Positions 1-9,057 of a stretch of DNA of 64,000 nucleotides are shown piece by piece. Source of the stretch: an uncultured Chryseobacterium sp. (GTDB taxonomy: Bacteria; Bacteroidota; Bacteroidia; Flavobacteriales; Weeksellaceae). The notes below the pieces were generated by a model. The model worked only from the letters and a program-made list of their open reading frames with translations. It was not told where the DNA came from and searched no databases. A program made the translations under genes and the position numbers. How positions within the stretch are numbered: the stretch's first letter is position 1; each line of letters starts with the position of its first letter. The stretch lies in the NCBI GenBank assembly GCA_913778505.1, contig CAJYWD010000036.1, positions 1 to 64,000 on the forward strand. The letters run 5' to 3'.

Positions 1-174
1 AATGACAAACTCCCTGTGCATAAGGATTTTTAAATAACCTGAGTTCGGGTTAACGATCACACATCGCAAAGCTAAACAAAAATGGTTCTTCACCAAAAAG
101 TATGGAAATGAATAATAAATCCTGAAAGCAAAAATTTATAGAACACTTAACATAGGTAATGATTTCATTTAAAT

Positions 175-332
175 TACTCCGGAGGAGTAAAATCTGTGTA
201 GATAAAAAATATTCCTGCAAGAAAAAAAAGCCGTAGGTGTTCTATCTTATGGTTCGGACGTATGCCACTCCTCCGGAGTGATATTGTCGGGGCGAAAGGA
301 TTTTTACTACACAGATAAAACGCCTAACGGCG
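175..332. repeat. Composite inverted-repeat element
   Basis: The near-palindrome ACTCCGGAGGAGT lies at about 176-188 and its inverted partner CACTCCTCCGGAGTG at about 266-280. Outside and between these, ATCTGTGTAG (192-201) is matched exactly by CTACACAGAT (307-316), so the segment can fold into a long imperfect stem-loop. A small palindrome CGCCTAACGGCG closes the element at 321-332. It carries no ORF. The layout resembles the dispersed non-coding repeats of Chryseobacterium genomes; that family assignment is from memory. Confidence 0.55.
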
Positions 333-553
333 TTGAAAAAACTTTCGATATCTGCTCTATAATCAAAGTAATGAAATTCTCATTTCCACAATTTATGGCG
401 AAGAGCCACAAAAATTGATGATTTGATTTTCAATAATTCACACAGAAGGGGTACTTCCACAAGCGCAATGAGTTAAATTTTCCAAGAACATGCATTTTGT
501 CGACAGCCTGAACTGATGATCCTATAACACCTTAAACATCCTAACACATAACT

Positions 554-569
554 CTGAGCGGAGTCGAAG
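554..569. repeat. Dispersed repeat arm (CTGAGCGGAGTCGAAG type)
   Basis: CTGAGCGGAGTCGAAG is one arm of a dispersed flavobacterial repeat. Related copies occur at 25187-25211, inside the pabB reading frame, and at 46422-46488, where both degenerate arms of a stem-loop are present. Confidence 0.5.
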
Positions 570-797
570 ACCGCACCATTTTTTTAACCGCAATAACTAC
601 TGCATTCAACCCAACAGAACAAAGCCTTTTGAATACAGACTTTAAACCATTATCCGGTGATATCTTGTGTACCTGCGAAAAAAAAATTTCACATATAATA
701 TAATACGTCAAGTTTTGACGCCACAGTCCCAGATTTTTGTCCTGTCATTCAGCTGATGATATCAAAATCAATGTTCAATTATTAAAACACAAGAATT

Positions 798-1433
798 ATG
801 GGAAAGTTATACAACTCTCTATTATCAGGCTCCTCCGGACGCACAGGGCGTATCGTGGTGGCCAATGTCTACGGCAATGAAATCTCCAGGATCCGGCCAA
901 AGAAGCGTTCCGGCCAGCCCACAGCAAAGCAGATGCTCGTCCGAAACAGGATGAAACGCTGCGCCGGTTTTATGCAATCCTACAAAGCCTACGCCTGCAA
1001 GTATTATGGAACCCGCAACGGGATGAAGTCGGCCTACAATATGGCCATGACCAACCTGATGGAAAACTTCCAGATGGATTTTGACAAAGGCACCATCACA
1101 CCGGACTATCCGCAGCTGGCTTTTTCCAGAGGCAGCCTGATGGCAGCAGTACCGCAGTCACTGAACCTGGCTGGTGAAACGCTGGAGATTACGTGGCAGG
1201 ATAACTCCGGCGGCATCCCGGAACGCACTACCGATCAGGCACAGATTCTGGTGGCTGCTGAAGAAGAACTCCTGACATTTTTTGCAGAAAATGCCGCCAG
1301 TCGCGCAGATGGCGCCTACAGCCTGAATCTCCCGGTCAACTTCCGGGGCCGCACCCTGCACGTCTGGATAGCCTTTCGCACTGCTGACGGTAAAATGAGT
1401 TCCAACTCGCAGTACGCAGGAACAGCATCCTGA
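798..1433 (+). CDS. DUF6266 family protein
   Basis: A 211-residue protein with the opening MGKLYNSLLSGSSGRTGRIV and the tract RPKKRSGQPTAKQMLVRNRM, which match the Bacteroidetes DUF6266 family. The family has no known function. There is no signal peptide or membrane segment. The gene stands alone, with a repeat-rich region upstream and a strong intrinsic terminator directly downstream. By eye its GC content is in the mid-50s per cent with many GC-ending codons, clearly above most of the window, which suggests recent acquisition. DUF6266 genes are often scattered as variable copies, so a mobile or selfish character is possible but not shown here. Confidence 0.8.
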   Translation: MGKLYNSLLSGSSGRTGRIVVANVYGNEISRIRPKKRSGQPTAKQMLVRNRMKRCAGFMQSYKAYACKYYGTRNGMKSAYNMAMTNLMENFQMDFDKGTITPDYPQLAFSRGSLMAAVPQSLNLAGETLEITWQDNSGGIPERTTDQAQILVAAEEELLTFFAENAASRADGAYSLNLPVNFRGRTLHVWIAFRTADGKMSSNSQYAGTAS

Positions 1434-1440
1434 CATACAA

Positions 1441-1467
1441 AGCCAGTCCCTTCCGGGCTGGTTTTTT
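1441..1467 (+). terminator. Intrinsic terminator of the DUF6266 gene
   Basis: A 9-bp stem (1441-1449 with 1455-1463, including two G-U pairs) encloses a 5-nt loop and runs into six T residues. It lies 8 nt after the stop codon. Confidence 0.85.
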
Positions 1468-1596
1468 CTGAATCTCGTCAAAAAAAACTTCCATGGATTT
1501 CTCATCTTTTCGGGTTGGCGAAAACAAAAATCACTTAACAATCTACATTTAACTTATTTTTAGACGGACTCTCAAACACATTAACGGTTAAAAGAT

Positions 1597-1604
1597 TATC
1601 TTTG
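1597..1604 (+). promoter_or_regulatory. -7 promoter element TATCTTTG
   Basis: Matches the Bacteroidetes -7 consensus TAnnTTTG. It overlaps the in-frame TTG at 1602, so that codon cannot be the start of the downstream glycosyltransferase. This supports the ATG at 1620. No convincing -33 TTTG is visible. Confidence 0.6.
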
Positions 1605-1619
1605 CGAATTATTTCCCGG

Positions 1620-2336
1620 ATGAAGAAACTGGTTATTATTCCTACCTACAACGAAAAAGAAAACATCGAAAAGATCATTTCGGCGGTTTTTGCATTGCAG
1701 CAGGATTTTCATGTATTGGTGGTAGATGACTCTTCGCCGGACGGCACTGCAGAGATTGTAAAAAGCCTTCGTGAAAAATACCCCATTCAACTTCATCTGA
1801 CCATTAGAAAAATCAAGGATGGATTGGGAAAAGCTTATATCCATGGTTTCCAGTGGGCCATTCATAACGATTATGATTTCATCTTCGAGATGGATGCCGA
1901 CTTTTCCCACAATCCCAAAGATCTGGTCAAGCTCTTTGAGGCGTGCCAAAATGCGGATATGTCGGTAGGTTCCCGGTACTCACAGGGAGTCAATGTGGTC
2001 AATTGGCCTATGGGACGCGTGCTCCTCTCCTACTTTGCGTCCAAGTACGTACGCTTTGTTTTGGGTCTCCCGATCCACGATACCACGGCAGGATTTGTCT
2101 GTTTCCGAAAGGAGACCTTGATTGCCATTGGCCTGGATAAGATCAAGCTGAAAGGCTACGGCTTCCAGGTAGAAATGAAATACCGTGTATTTAAGAAAAA
2201 TCTGAAAATTGTGGAAGTCCCCATCATCTTCACAGACCGCACGGAAGGAGTGAGCAAGATGAACGGCGGCATCATTCAGGAAGCAGTCTTTGGCGTACTG
2301 AACCTCAAATGGAAAAACTTAATCGGTCAATTATAG
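1620..2336 (+). CDS. GT2 glycosyltransferase, polyprenol-phosphate mannosyltransferase type
   Basis: A 238-residue GT-A fold enzyme of family GT2. It opens with MKKLVIIPTYNEKENI, followed by VVDDSSPDGT for nucleotide-sugar binding and EMDADFSHNP as the DxD-type metal site. No C-terminal membrane domain follows, so it resembles bacterial dolichol/polyprenol monophosphomannose synthases, which move a hexose from a nucleotide sugar to undecaprenyl phosphate at the inner membrane face. The sugar itself is not predictable. The start at 1620 is chosen because an upstream TTG lies inside the -7 box. One base separates its stop from the DUF4296 gene, so the two are likely co-transcribed. Confidence 0.88.
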   Translation: MKKLVIIPTYNEKENIEKIISAVFALQQDFHVLVVDDSSPDGTAEIVKSLREKYPIQLHLTIRKIKDGLGKAYIHGFQWAIHNDYDFIFEMDADFSHNPKDLVKLFEACQNADMSVGSRYSQGVNVVNWPMGRVLLSYFASKYVRFVLGLPIHDTTAGFVCFRKETLIAIGLDKIKLKGYGFQVEMKYRVFKKNLKIVEVPIIFTDRTEGVSKMNGGIIQEAVFGVLNLKWKNLIGQL

Positions 2337-2337
2337 A

Positions 2338-2715
2338 ATGAAATACGGTTTGTTTTGTTTAATGATATTATTCTGCGCTGCGTCCTGTACGGAGGCGATA
2401 GAAAAACCGAAAGATGTACTGCCGGAAGAAAAAATGTCGGAGATCATCGCCGATTTTGCCATCAACGAGCAGAGCTACTCCATCGGCACCAACATCAACA
2501 CTGAAAATGCGACCCGTTTTATCCTGAAAAAATACAATATCAAAGGCCAGACCTTCACGGACAGCTACAGATATTACATGACCAAACCGGAAACCATGCA
2601 GGACATTTTGAGTGACGCGCAGGCGATCATCAAATCCAAAGATCCGAAAGCGGAAGCCTTCATCAACAAAAAAATGAAAGAGAACAGCGGGAATTTTCCG
2701 GAACAGGCCAGATAA
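2338..2715 (+). CDS. DUF4296 lipoprotein
   Basis: A 125-residue protein with a lipoprotein signal peptide ending in a lipobox-like CAASC at residues 13-17. The acidic helical region LPEEKMSEIIADFAINEQ marks the Bacteroidetes DUF4296 family, whose function is unknown. It starts 1 nt after the GT2 gene and is followed 66 nt later by tgt. It is probably anchored in the periplasmic leaflet of an envelope membrane. Confidence 0.85.
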   Translation: MKYGLFCLMILFCAASCTEAIEKPKDVLPEEKMSEIIADFAINEQSYSIGTNINTENATRFILKKYNIKGQTFTDSYRYYMTKPETMQDILSDAQAIIKSKDPKAEAFINKKMKENSGNFPEQAR

Positions 2716-2781
2716 GACCTCAAACATATACTTCAGTTGTGGTAATAGAATATACTGCAACATTAGAATTAATACAGAACA

Positions 2782-3912
2782 ATGAAATTTTTTGAAATAG
2801 AAAAATCATCCGAATCCAAGGCCAGAGCTGGTGTGATCACCACGGATCACGGTCAGATTCAGACCCCGATTTTTATGCCGGTGGGCACGGTGGCCTCCGT
2901 GAAAACCGTGCACCAGAGAGAACTGAAGGAGGACATCAAAGCCCAGATTATTCTCGGCAATACCTATCACCTGATGCTGCGCCCTGGCATGGACGTCATG
3001 CAGCAGGCTGGAGGACTGCACCAGTTTATGAACTGGGACCGGCCAATCCTTACAGATTCCGGAGGTTACCAGGTTTTTTCATTGGCAAAAAGCAGGAAAA
3101 TTACAGAAGACGGCGTCAAGTTCAAGTCGCATATTGATGGCAGCGCAAGGTTTATGTCACCGGAGATTTCAATGGAAATCCAGAGACAGATCGGCGCCGA
3201 TATTTTTATGGCATTTGACGAATGTATTGCGTATCCTAGTGAGTACAGCGCCGTGAAAAGTTCTATGGAACTCACGCACCGCTGGCTGAAACGCTGCATC
3301 GACTGGACGGAGCAGAACAAAGAACTGTACGGCCACAGACAGCGTCTTTTCCCTATTGTTCAGGGTTCATGTTTTTCGGATCTGAGGAAAATTTCGGCGG
3401 AAGTGATTGCCGAAGCCGGCGCAGAAGGCAATGCCATTGGCGGACTTTCCGTGGGCGAGCCGGAGGAAGAAATGTACCGCATCACCAATGAAGTGACAGA
3501 TATTCTGCCGAAAGAAAAACCGAGATACCTGATGGGCGTGGGAACGCCATGGAACATCATTGAGAGCATAGGATTTGGTGTGGATATGATGGACTGCGTT
3601 ATGCCGACTCGGAATGCAAGAAACGCCATGCTCTTCACATGGCAGGGCGTGATGAATATGAAAAATGAGAAATGGAAAACCGACTTCTCTCCACTGGACG
3701 AGTTCGGAACCAGTTTTGTAGACCAGGAATACAGCAAGGCTTATGTGCGTCACCTTTTTGTGGCCAAAGAATATCTTGCCAAGCAGATTGCCTCGATTCA
3801 TAACCTCGCATTCTATCTGGACCTGGTGAAAGTCGCAAGAGAACATATTATTGCCGGCGACTTCTACCAATGGAAAGAACAGATCATTCCTCAGCTAAAA
3901 CAGAGACTTTAG
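2782..3912 (+). CDS. tgt: Queuine tRNA-ribosyltransferase
   Basis: A 376-residue protein of typical bacterial Tgt length. It exchanges guanine at position 34 of GUN-anticodon tRNAs for preQ1. Visible motifs are ITTDHGQIQTPIFMPVGT, LGNTYHLMLRPG and ILTDSGGYQVFSL, the last carrying the conserved Asp of the base-binding pocket. GGLSVGEP and MDCVMPTRNARNA, which carries the nucleophilic Asp region, follow. The zinc-binding tail is altered: where the family normally has CxCxxC, I see GTSFVDQEYSKAYVRHLF with no cysteine triad. This is usual in Bacteroidetes Tgt proteins as far as I recall. Confidence 0.95.
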   Translation: MKFFEIEKSSESKARAGVITTDHGQIQTPIFMPVGTVASVKTVHQRELKEDIKAQIILGNTYHLMLRPGMDVMQQAGGLHQFMNWDRPILTDSGGYQVFSLAKSRKITEDGVKFKSHIDGSARFMSPEISMEIQRQIGADIFMAFDECIAYPSEYSAVKSSMELTHRWLKRCIDWTEQNKELYGHRQRLFPIVQGSCFSDLRKISAEVIAEAGAEGNAIGGLSVGEPEEEMYRITNEVTDILPKEKPRYLMGVGTPWNIIESIGFGVDMMDCVMPTRNARNAMLFTWQGVMNMKNEKWKTDFSPLDEFGTSFVDQEYSKAYVRHLFVAKEYLAKQIASIHNLAFYLDLVKVAREHIIAGDFYQWKEQIIPQLKQRL

Positions 3913-3983
3913 AAAAAAGTGATAAGTAAAAAGTAAGAAACATAATAAATCAATTTTATAATATTGAATAAATCAGATAACTT

Positions 3984-4039
3984 CCAACATCCAACATCCA
4001 ACATCCAACATCTAACATCTAACATCTGACATCTGACTT
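3984..4039. repeat. Tandem heptamer array, 8 units
   Basis: Eight consecutive 7-bp units abut the start codon of the permease gene at 4041. They are four CCAACAT, two CTAACAT, one CTGACAT and one CTGACTT. The graded divergence towards the gene suggests the left units are the most recently duplicated. Since the array is 5' untranslated, copy-number change would alter leader length and not the reading frame. Confidence 0.85.
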
Positions 4040-4040
4040 T

Positions 4041-5135
4041 ATGAAAATCATAGATCTTTACGTCATCAAAAAATATCTGGGAACCCTCATTTTTATGTTG
4101 GCTTTGTTGTCTATTATCGTATTGGTCGTAGATGTGCAGTCCAAAACGCCGAGGATTGAGAGCAACGGTTTTACAGTCGGTTATTTTCTCCTGAATTTCT
4201 ACCCGTTCTGGATCCTGAATCTGATCCTGACCTTCATGTCCATCCTGGTTTTCATCACCGTGATTTTCTTTACATCCAGAATGGCGAATAATACGGAGAT
4301 TGTAGCCATCGTCAGCAGTGGCACCAGCTTTCACCGGTTTGCAAAGCCTTACCTCATCACGTCTGTTCTGATTGCGTGTATCACCCTGGCACTGAATCAT
4401 TTTATATTGCCGTGGGCAAACATCAAGAAAAACGTGCTGGAACCTTATACCTATAATGCGATTAACAAAGAGAAACTTCTTGGCAATATGACGATTGCGT
4501 CTAACCTTAACCCCAGCGAGTACATCTTTGTGAACAGCTATAACAAGAAAGAAAACCGTGGCTCCGGCTATATGTATCAGAAATTTGACAAAAACAAAAA
4601 GCTGATTTACCAGATTACCGCAATGGACATCACGTGGGACGCCAAAAAGAAAAACTTCCTGGTCACCAACTATACCGAGCGCACCGCCGGAAAAAATGAC
4701 ACTGAAATCCTGGGCAATGGCACCAGCAAAATTCAGGATTTTAAGTTGCCGCCGTCAGAGCTATTTCCGGATAAACTCGTGGCTCAGAATAAAACAACAC
4801 CGGAATTGCTGGAAATGATCAAGCGTGAAAAAATGAAGGGCAACAGCAATGTGACCTCTTTCTACAACGAGCTTTACCAGCGCACTTCAATGCCCGTGTC
4901 CATCATCATCCTCACCTTTCTCGGATTGTCATTATCTTCCCAGAAAAAGCGTGGCGGCCTGGGACTGAACCTGGCTTTGGGAATTGCACTGGCGTTTCTC
5001 TTCGTATTTTCTTTTCAGGTACTGAATGTGGTTTCCGAAAATAAAACCCTGCCTCCGCTGCTCGCCATGTGGCTTCCAAACATCGTGTTTGCACCTGTAG
5101 CAGCGTATTTGTATATCAAGCGGGCTAATCAGTAA
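4041..5135 (+). CDS. LptF/LptG family permease (YjgP/YjgQ)
   Basis: A 364-residue membrane protein with the LptF/LptG arrangement. There are three N-terminal membrane segments (about residues 12-32, 55-80 and 100-120), then a periplasmic jellyroll-like domain of about 150 residues, then three C-terminal segments (about 280-357). LptF and LptG form the membrane part of the LptB2FG ABC exporter that extracts LPS from the inner membrane. I cannot decide between LptF and LptG. The start ATG at 4041 directly follows the heptamer array. It is separated from tgt by about 130 nt, most of which is repeat. Confidence 0.88.
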   Translation: MKIIDLYVIKKYLGTLIFMLALLSIIVLVVDVQSKTPRIESNGFTVGYFLLNFYPFWILNLILTFMSILVFITVIFFTSRMANNTEIVAIVSSGTSFHRFAKPYLITSVLIACITLALNHFILPWANIKKNVLEPYTYNAINKEKLLGNMTIASNLNPSEYIFVNSYNKKENRGSGYMYQKFDKNKKLIYQITAMDITWDAKKKNFLVTNYTERTAGKNDTEILGNGTSKIQDFKLPPSELFPDKLVAQNKTTPELLEMIKREKMKGNSNVTSFYNELYQRTSMPVSIIILTFLGLSLSSQKKRGGLGLNLALGIALAFLFVFSFQVLNVVSENKTLPPLLAMWLPNIVFAPVAAYLYIKRANQ

Positions 5136-5170
5136 TTTAGAAAAAAATACTGGCGTCCGGAGCATAAGCT

Positions 5171-5881
5171 TTAGTAAAGCAATTCGATTTGTTTGTGAAA
5201 AAACTTCCGAAGACCTTCCTGCTCCAGATCGATCCACAAAAAACCTTCCTCGTCAGCCTTTTTAATAATGCCATTTTGGCGCAAATTATTTTTCTGAAAA
5301 ACAGAAATTTCACTCTTGCGGAAAAGCTGTACATTGTACATTTCCATGATCATGTCGTCTTTAGGAATCGCTGTAATTTTGGAGGTAAAATAAGCATCAA
5401 ATCGATTCGTAAAGTCCATCAGATCAACATCAATACTGGACATTGACTTTACAGATCCTGCTTTGGGAAGCTGCGAAAAATCCGTCTGCAATACATTGAT
5501 CCCGATTCCGATAATGAAATAATCCGCCGCATCGATCCTTTTTTTCTCGATCAGCATGCCACAGACCTTTTTACCATTCAGTATAATATCGTTCGGCCAC
5601 TTGATTTTGACATCCGAACGGGTCAGATTGTCTAGAAAATCGCGGACTATGATTGCGGTATAATAATTGAGCAACACAGCAGAGACATGGATTTCGGAAG
5701 CGCTGATCCCAAAGGAATAGGCCAGATTCTGATCCGGAATTACCTTCCACGTGTTGCCATACTGTCCGCGCCCTTGCATCTGGTTAAAGGTAAAAACTAC
5801 TGCTGGTTCGTCTTCATTCAAAAGCGGGAGAATTTCGTCCTGAGTAGAAAAACAATTAGCAAGGTGAAGGATGCGGCGCAT
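5171..5881 (-). CDS. birA: Biotin--[acetyl-CoA-carboxylase] ligase
   Basis: A 236-residue biotin protein ligase catalytic domain. The biotinyl-AMP loop reads GRGQYGNTW, followed by KWPNDI and GIGINV, all expected for BirA/LplA-fold ligases. The protein attaches biotin to the biotin carboxyl carrier protein for fatty acid synthesis. There is no N-terminal winged-helix domain, so it should be a pure enzyme (group I BirA) and not a repressor. It is convergent with the permease gene and divergent from rsfS. Confidence 0.93.
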   Translation of the reverse strand: MRRILHLANCFSTQDEILPLLNEDEPAVVFTFNQMQGRGQYGNTWKVIPDQNLAYSFGISASEIHVSAVLLNYYTAIIVRDFLDNLTRSDVKIKWPNDIILNGKKVCGMLIEKKRIDAADYFIIGIGINVLQTDFSQLPKAGSVKSMSSIDVDLMDFTNRFDAYFTSKITAIPKDDMIMEMYNVQLFRKSEISVFQKNNLRQNGIIKKADEEGFLWIDLEQEGLRKFFHKQIELLY

Positions 5882-5940
5882 TTATGAAAACTTTATGAGA
5901 TTAAGGGTCACGAAACAAAAGATAAATAGATAAAAATCAA

Positions 5941-5948
5941 TAAATTTG
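5941..5948 (+). promoter_or_regulatory. -7 promoter element TAAATTTG (rsfS)
   Basis: Fits TAnnTTTG and lies 20 nt before the ATG of rsfS. The birA/rsfS intergenic gap holds promoters for both directions. Confidence 0.6.
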
Positions 5949-5968
5949 CAATTACACAATTTTTTTGA

Positions 5969-6331
5969 ATGAGTAAAAGTACAGAAAAACAATTATTAGT
6001 CGACAAAATCGTTGAGGCGATTCAGGATACAAAAGGTGAAGACATCCAGATCTTCGATCTGTCAGGCATAGAAAATTCGGTAGCAGAAACCTTCGTGATC
6101 TGCAGCGGAAATTCCAACACACAGGTTTCTGCCATCGCCGGTAACATCGAGAAAAAAGTAAGAAACGACATCAAAGAAAGACCTTGGCACGTGGAAGGTA
6201 CGGAAAATGCCATGTGGGTTTTGGTGGATTACGTTTCCGTGGTGGTGCACGTGTTCCAGAAACAGATCCGAGAATATTATGATATTGAGGAACTCTGGGG
6301 CGATGCCAAGATCACGACAATCGAAAGCTAA
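5969..6331 (+). CDS. rsfS: Ribosome silencing factor RsfS
   Basis: A 120-residue protein with the RsfS core: NSVAETFVICSGNSNTQV in the first half, then PWHVEGT, WVLVDYVSVVVHVF and REYYDIEELWGDA. RsfS binds ribosomal protein uL14 on the 50S subunit and blocks subunit joining when nutrients are scarce. It lies 42 nt upstream of ftsH in the same direction, an arrangement common in Bacteroidetes. Confidence 0.95.
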   Translation: MSKSTEKQLLVDKIVEAIQDTKGEDIQIFDLSGIENSVAETFVICSGNSNTQVSAIAGNIEKKVRNDIKERPWHVEGTENAMWVLVDYVSVVVHVFQKQIREYYDIEELWGDAKITTIES

Positions 6332-6373
6332 AAGATGCACACACCGCATCATCAATTTATTTAAAAGACTAGA

Positions 6374-8335
6374 ATGAATAATAAAGGATTCAATTGGTTC
6401 ATACCCGTTTTACTGGGTTTGATTTTACTCATATTTCTGCCCGGACTTCTGGGAGATTCTATGGTAAAAAACATCGATGAAAAAGATTTTTATGGCTTGG
6501 TTCAGCAGGGTAAGGTGAATGAAGTATTGGTTTACAAAGACAATTCTAAAGCAGACGTCTTTCTGACCAAGGAAGCCAAAGCAGAACTTCAGAAAGGCGA
6601 AAAGAAAAGCGATCCGCTTTCTGCCATCAATATTAAGCCAAGCCCGGACTTCGTACTGACCTACGGAGATTTAAGATATTTCCAGGAAAAATTTGACAAC
6701 ATTAATTCTAAACTGCCAAAACAGGCCAGAATGGAATTTGGTAAAAGCCAGGGATTCTTCTCAGATCTGCTTTTCACCGCATTATTCTGGATTGGGATTA
6801 TGGCGCTGTTCTATTTCGTCCTGTTCAGAAAAATGGGCGGCGGTGCAGGAGGTCCTGGCGGACAGATCTTCAGCATCGGAAAATCAAGGGCAAAATTATT
6901 TGACGAGAAGGACAAGATCCAGGTGACATTCAAGGATGTTGCAGGATTGGAAGGTGCTAAAGAAGAAGTTCAGGAAGTGGTAGATTTCCTTAAAAACTCC
7001 GAAAAATATACCAAGCTTGGTGGTAAAATCCCGAAAGGTGTTCTTTTGGTAGGCCCTCCGGGAACGGGTAAAACTTTGCTTGCAAAAGCAGTTGCCGGTG
7101 AAGCCAAGGTACCGTTCTTCTCACTCTCAGGTTCTGATTTTGTGGAGATGTTTGTGGGTGTCGGCGCTTCCAGAGTACGTGACTTGTTTGCACAGGCTAA
7201 AGCCAAATCGCCTGCAATAATTTTTATTGATGAGATTGATGCCATTGGTAGAGCGAGAGGAAAGGGTAACTTCACAGGTGGAAATGACGAACGAGAAAAC
7301 ACGCTGAATCAACTACTTACAGAGATGGACGGTTTTGGCACTGATACCAACGTCATCGTAATGGCGGCTACCAACCGTGCCGATATCCTGGACAAAGCCT
7401 TGATGAGAGCCGGAAGATTCGACCGTTCTATTTACGTGGATTTACCGGAACTTCACGAAAGAAAACAAATATTCGAAGTTCACCTTGCTAAAATTAAACT
7501 GGATCCGAATATTGACAGAGAATTCCTGGCCAAACAAACGCCGGGATTCAGCGGAGCAGACATTGCCAATGTCTGTAATGAGGCAGCGCTTATTGCTGCC
7601 AGAAATTCTCACGAATCGGTTACAAAACAGGATTTCCTGGATGCTGTAGACCGGATCATTGGCGGTCTTGAAAAGAAAAATAAAGCCATAAAACCTTCGG
7701 AAAAAAGAAGAGTCGCTTTCCACGAAGCAGGTCATGCTACAATTTCCTGGTTGGTAGAGCATGCTGCGCCATTGCTTAAAGTAACAATTGTTCCCAGAGG
7801 GCGATCTCTTGGTGCAGCCTGGTATCTTCCGGAAGAAAGACAACTTACCACTACCGAACAGATGCTGGACGAAATCTGTGCAACGTTGGGCGGAAGAGCC
7901 GCAGAACAGGCTGTTTTCGGAAATATTTCAACCGGGGCTTTATCTGATCTGGAAAGAGTGACGAAGCAAGCTCAAGCGATGGTGACGATCTATGGTCTGA
8001 ATGATAAAGTGGGTAATATCTCATACTATGACAGCTCGGGCCAATCCGAATACAGTTTTGGAAAACCTTATTCCGAGCAGACTGCTAAACTGATTGATGA
8101 AGAAATTTCCAAATTGATCGAGACGCAGTACATCCGTGCAGTCAATATCCTGACTGAAAACCGTGATAAGCTGGATGCGCTGGCTCAGAAATTACTGGAT
8201 AAAGAAGTCATTTTCCGCGAAGACCTGGAGGAAATTTTCGGAAAACGTGCCTGGGATCCGGAACTTACCGAGAAACCGGTTTCCAGTCTGGATAATCCTG
8301 CCGATGCAGGAAACGTCTTGAATTCAGAAAGTTAA
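6374..8335 (+). CDS. ftsH: ATP-dependent zinc metalloprotease FtsH
   Basis: A 653-residue membrane AAA+ protease. Two membrane segments (about residues 9-28 and 130-151) flank a periplasmic domain, and a Gly-rich linker follows. The AAA+ module has Walker A GPPGTGKT at 227-234, the pore motif [11 protein letters not shown], Walker [12 protein letters not shown] and the second region of homology [20 protein letters not shown]. The zinc site HEAGH is at 450-454. It degrades misfolded membrane proteins and short-lived regulators, including LpxC in other bacteria. The length and all motifs are normal. A strong terminator follows 28 nt after the stop. Confidence 0.97.
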   Translation: MNNKGFNWFIPVLLGLILLIFLPGLLGDSMVKNIDEKDFYGLVQQGKVNEVLVYKDNSKADVFLTKEAKAELQKGEKKSDPLSAINIKPSPDFVLTYGDLRYFQEKFDNINSKLPKQARMEFGKSQGFFSDLLFTALFWIGIMALFYFVLFRKMGGGAGGPGGQIFSIGKSRAKLFDEKDKIQVTFKDVAGLEGAKEEVQEVVDFLKNSEKYTKLGGKIPKGVLLVGPPGTGKTLLAKAVAGEAKVPFFSLSGSDFVEMFVGVGASRVRDLFAQAKAKSPAIIFIDEIDAIGRARGKGNFTGGNDERENTLNQLLTEMDGFGTDTNVIVMAATNRADILDKALMRAGRFDRSIYVDLPELHERKQIFEVHLAKIKLDPNIDREFLAKQTPGFSGADIANVCNEAALIAARNSHESVTKQDFLDAVDRIIGGLEKKNKAIKPSEKRRVAFHEAGHATISWLVEHAAPLLKVTIVPRGRSLGAAWYLPEERQLTTTEQMLDEICATLGGRAAEQAVFGNISTGALSDLERVTKQAQAMVTIYGLNDKVGNISYYDSSGQSEYSFGKPYSEQTAKLIDEEISKLIETQYIRAVNILTENRDKLDALAQKLLDKEVIFREDLEEIFGKRAWDPELTEKPVSSLDNPADAGNVLNSES

Positions 8336-8363
8336 TCTGTTTTTACAACATAAATGAACATAG

Positions 8364-8390
8364 AAATCCTGGTTTTACCGGGATTTTTTT
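8364..8390 (+). terminator. Intrinsic terminator after ftsH
   Basis: A 9-bp stem (8364-8372 with 8378-8386) with a TTTTA loop, ending in a run of T residues up to 8390. Confidence 0.88.
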
Positions 8391-8433
8391 ATTAAAACAA
8401 TAATTTGGTTTTTAGAGTATTATAAATATTCTT

Positions 8434-8441
8434 TACATTTG
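8434..8441 (+). promoter_or_regulatory. -7 promoter element TACATTTG
   Basis: A good TAnnTTTG match 28 nt upstream of the TTG start of the LUD gene, directly after the ftsH terminator. It marks the start of a new transcription unit. A TTTG at 8404-8407 is 26 nt away, longer than the usual -33/-7 spacing. Confidence 0.55.
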
Positions 8442-8469
8442 TAATAATTAATAAAAAAACCCACTTATT

Positions 8470-9048
8470 TTGAGTCTTTTCAAAAAACTCGTTAACAAAA
8501 TAATGAATCAGCCCGAGGAGGAAGAACCGGACGTTACCAAACTGGCCGACCAGCTTCGCGATGCCGATTTGGACTATAAGTTTGCGCAACTCTTCACGCA
8601 TTCGGGTGGTTTTTTTAATTACTGCGCCGATGAATCCGAGGCTTTGCAGACTTTGAATCAGATTATCAAAATCGAGCAGATCAATAATGTCTTCTGCTGG
8701 GACCAGGATCTGAGGAATTTTCTGGACGTCATCAAAACACCTTACACGCCGGAACTGACGGAGGATAACGATGCGGCATTTATCACCTGCGAATATCTGA
8801 TTGCCTTCGATGGAAGGATTATGCTTTCGCACAACAATATTCTGCATTACCACTCCTCCAGATTGCCTGGAAAGATTATCATTATGGCCAATATTTCCCA
8901 GATTGCAGGCAACCTGAATGAGGCGATGATGAAGGTGAAACGGGCGGGAAATCTCAAAAATCTGACCTCCATCAGCGGTAGTCAATCCAAACTCGACACG
9001 CCGAATAAGGATAATACCAAACTTTTCTTACTTTTGCTGGAAGATTAA
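8470..9048 (+). CDS. LUD domain protein (LutC/YkgG-like)
   Basis: A 192-residue protein opening SLFKKLVNKIMNQPEEEEPD. It contains the LUD-type core with VALS-like AAFITCEYLIAFDGRI and IIIMANISQIAGNL. LUD proteins include LutB/LutC of lactate utilisation, but single LUD proteins next to cdsA are common in flavobacteria and their role is unknown. The start is a TTG. The only in-frame ATG, at 8503, would remove the conserved N-terminal residues. The next gene, cdsA, begins 9 nt after its stop, so it probably leads a LUD-cdsA-psd operon. Confidence 0.82.
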   Translation: MSLFKKLVNKIMNQPEEEEPDVTKLADQLRDADLDYKFAQLFTHSGGFFNYCADESEALQTLNQIIKIEQINNVFCWDQDLRNFLDVIKTPYTPELTEDNDAAFITCEYLIAFDGRIMLSHNNILHYHSSRLPGKIIIMANISQIAGNLNEAMMKVKRAGNLKNLTSISGSQSKLDTPNKDNTKLFLLLLED

Positions 9049-9057
9049 ATTTCAACT

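Larger units (their letters stand above)
1..797. other. Gene-free repeat-rich intergenic region
   Basis: No convincing coding sequence is present on either strand in this stretch. It holds several short inverted repeats (see the entries at 175-332 and 554-569) and stop codons in all frames. No clear -7 box of the TAnnTTTG type sits directly in front of the gene that starts at 798, so how that gene is expressed is not visible here. Confidence 0.7.

Noticed and set aside
3984-4039. CRISPR-like array
   Set aside because: The repeats are 7 bp, contiguous and without spacers; no cas gene is nearby.
3909-4400. Minus-strand ORF of 163 codons across the heptamer array and the permease gene
   Set aside because: It lies antisense to the membrane segments of the LptF/LptG gene, and its C-terminal part is only the translated heptamer repeat. 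No family resemblance.
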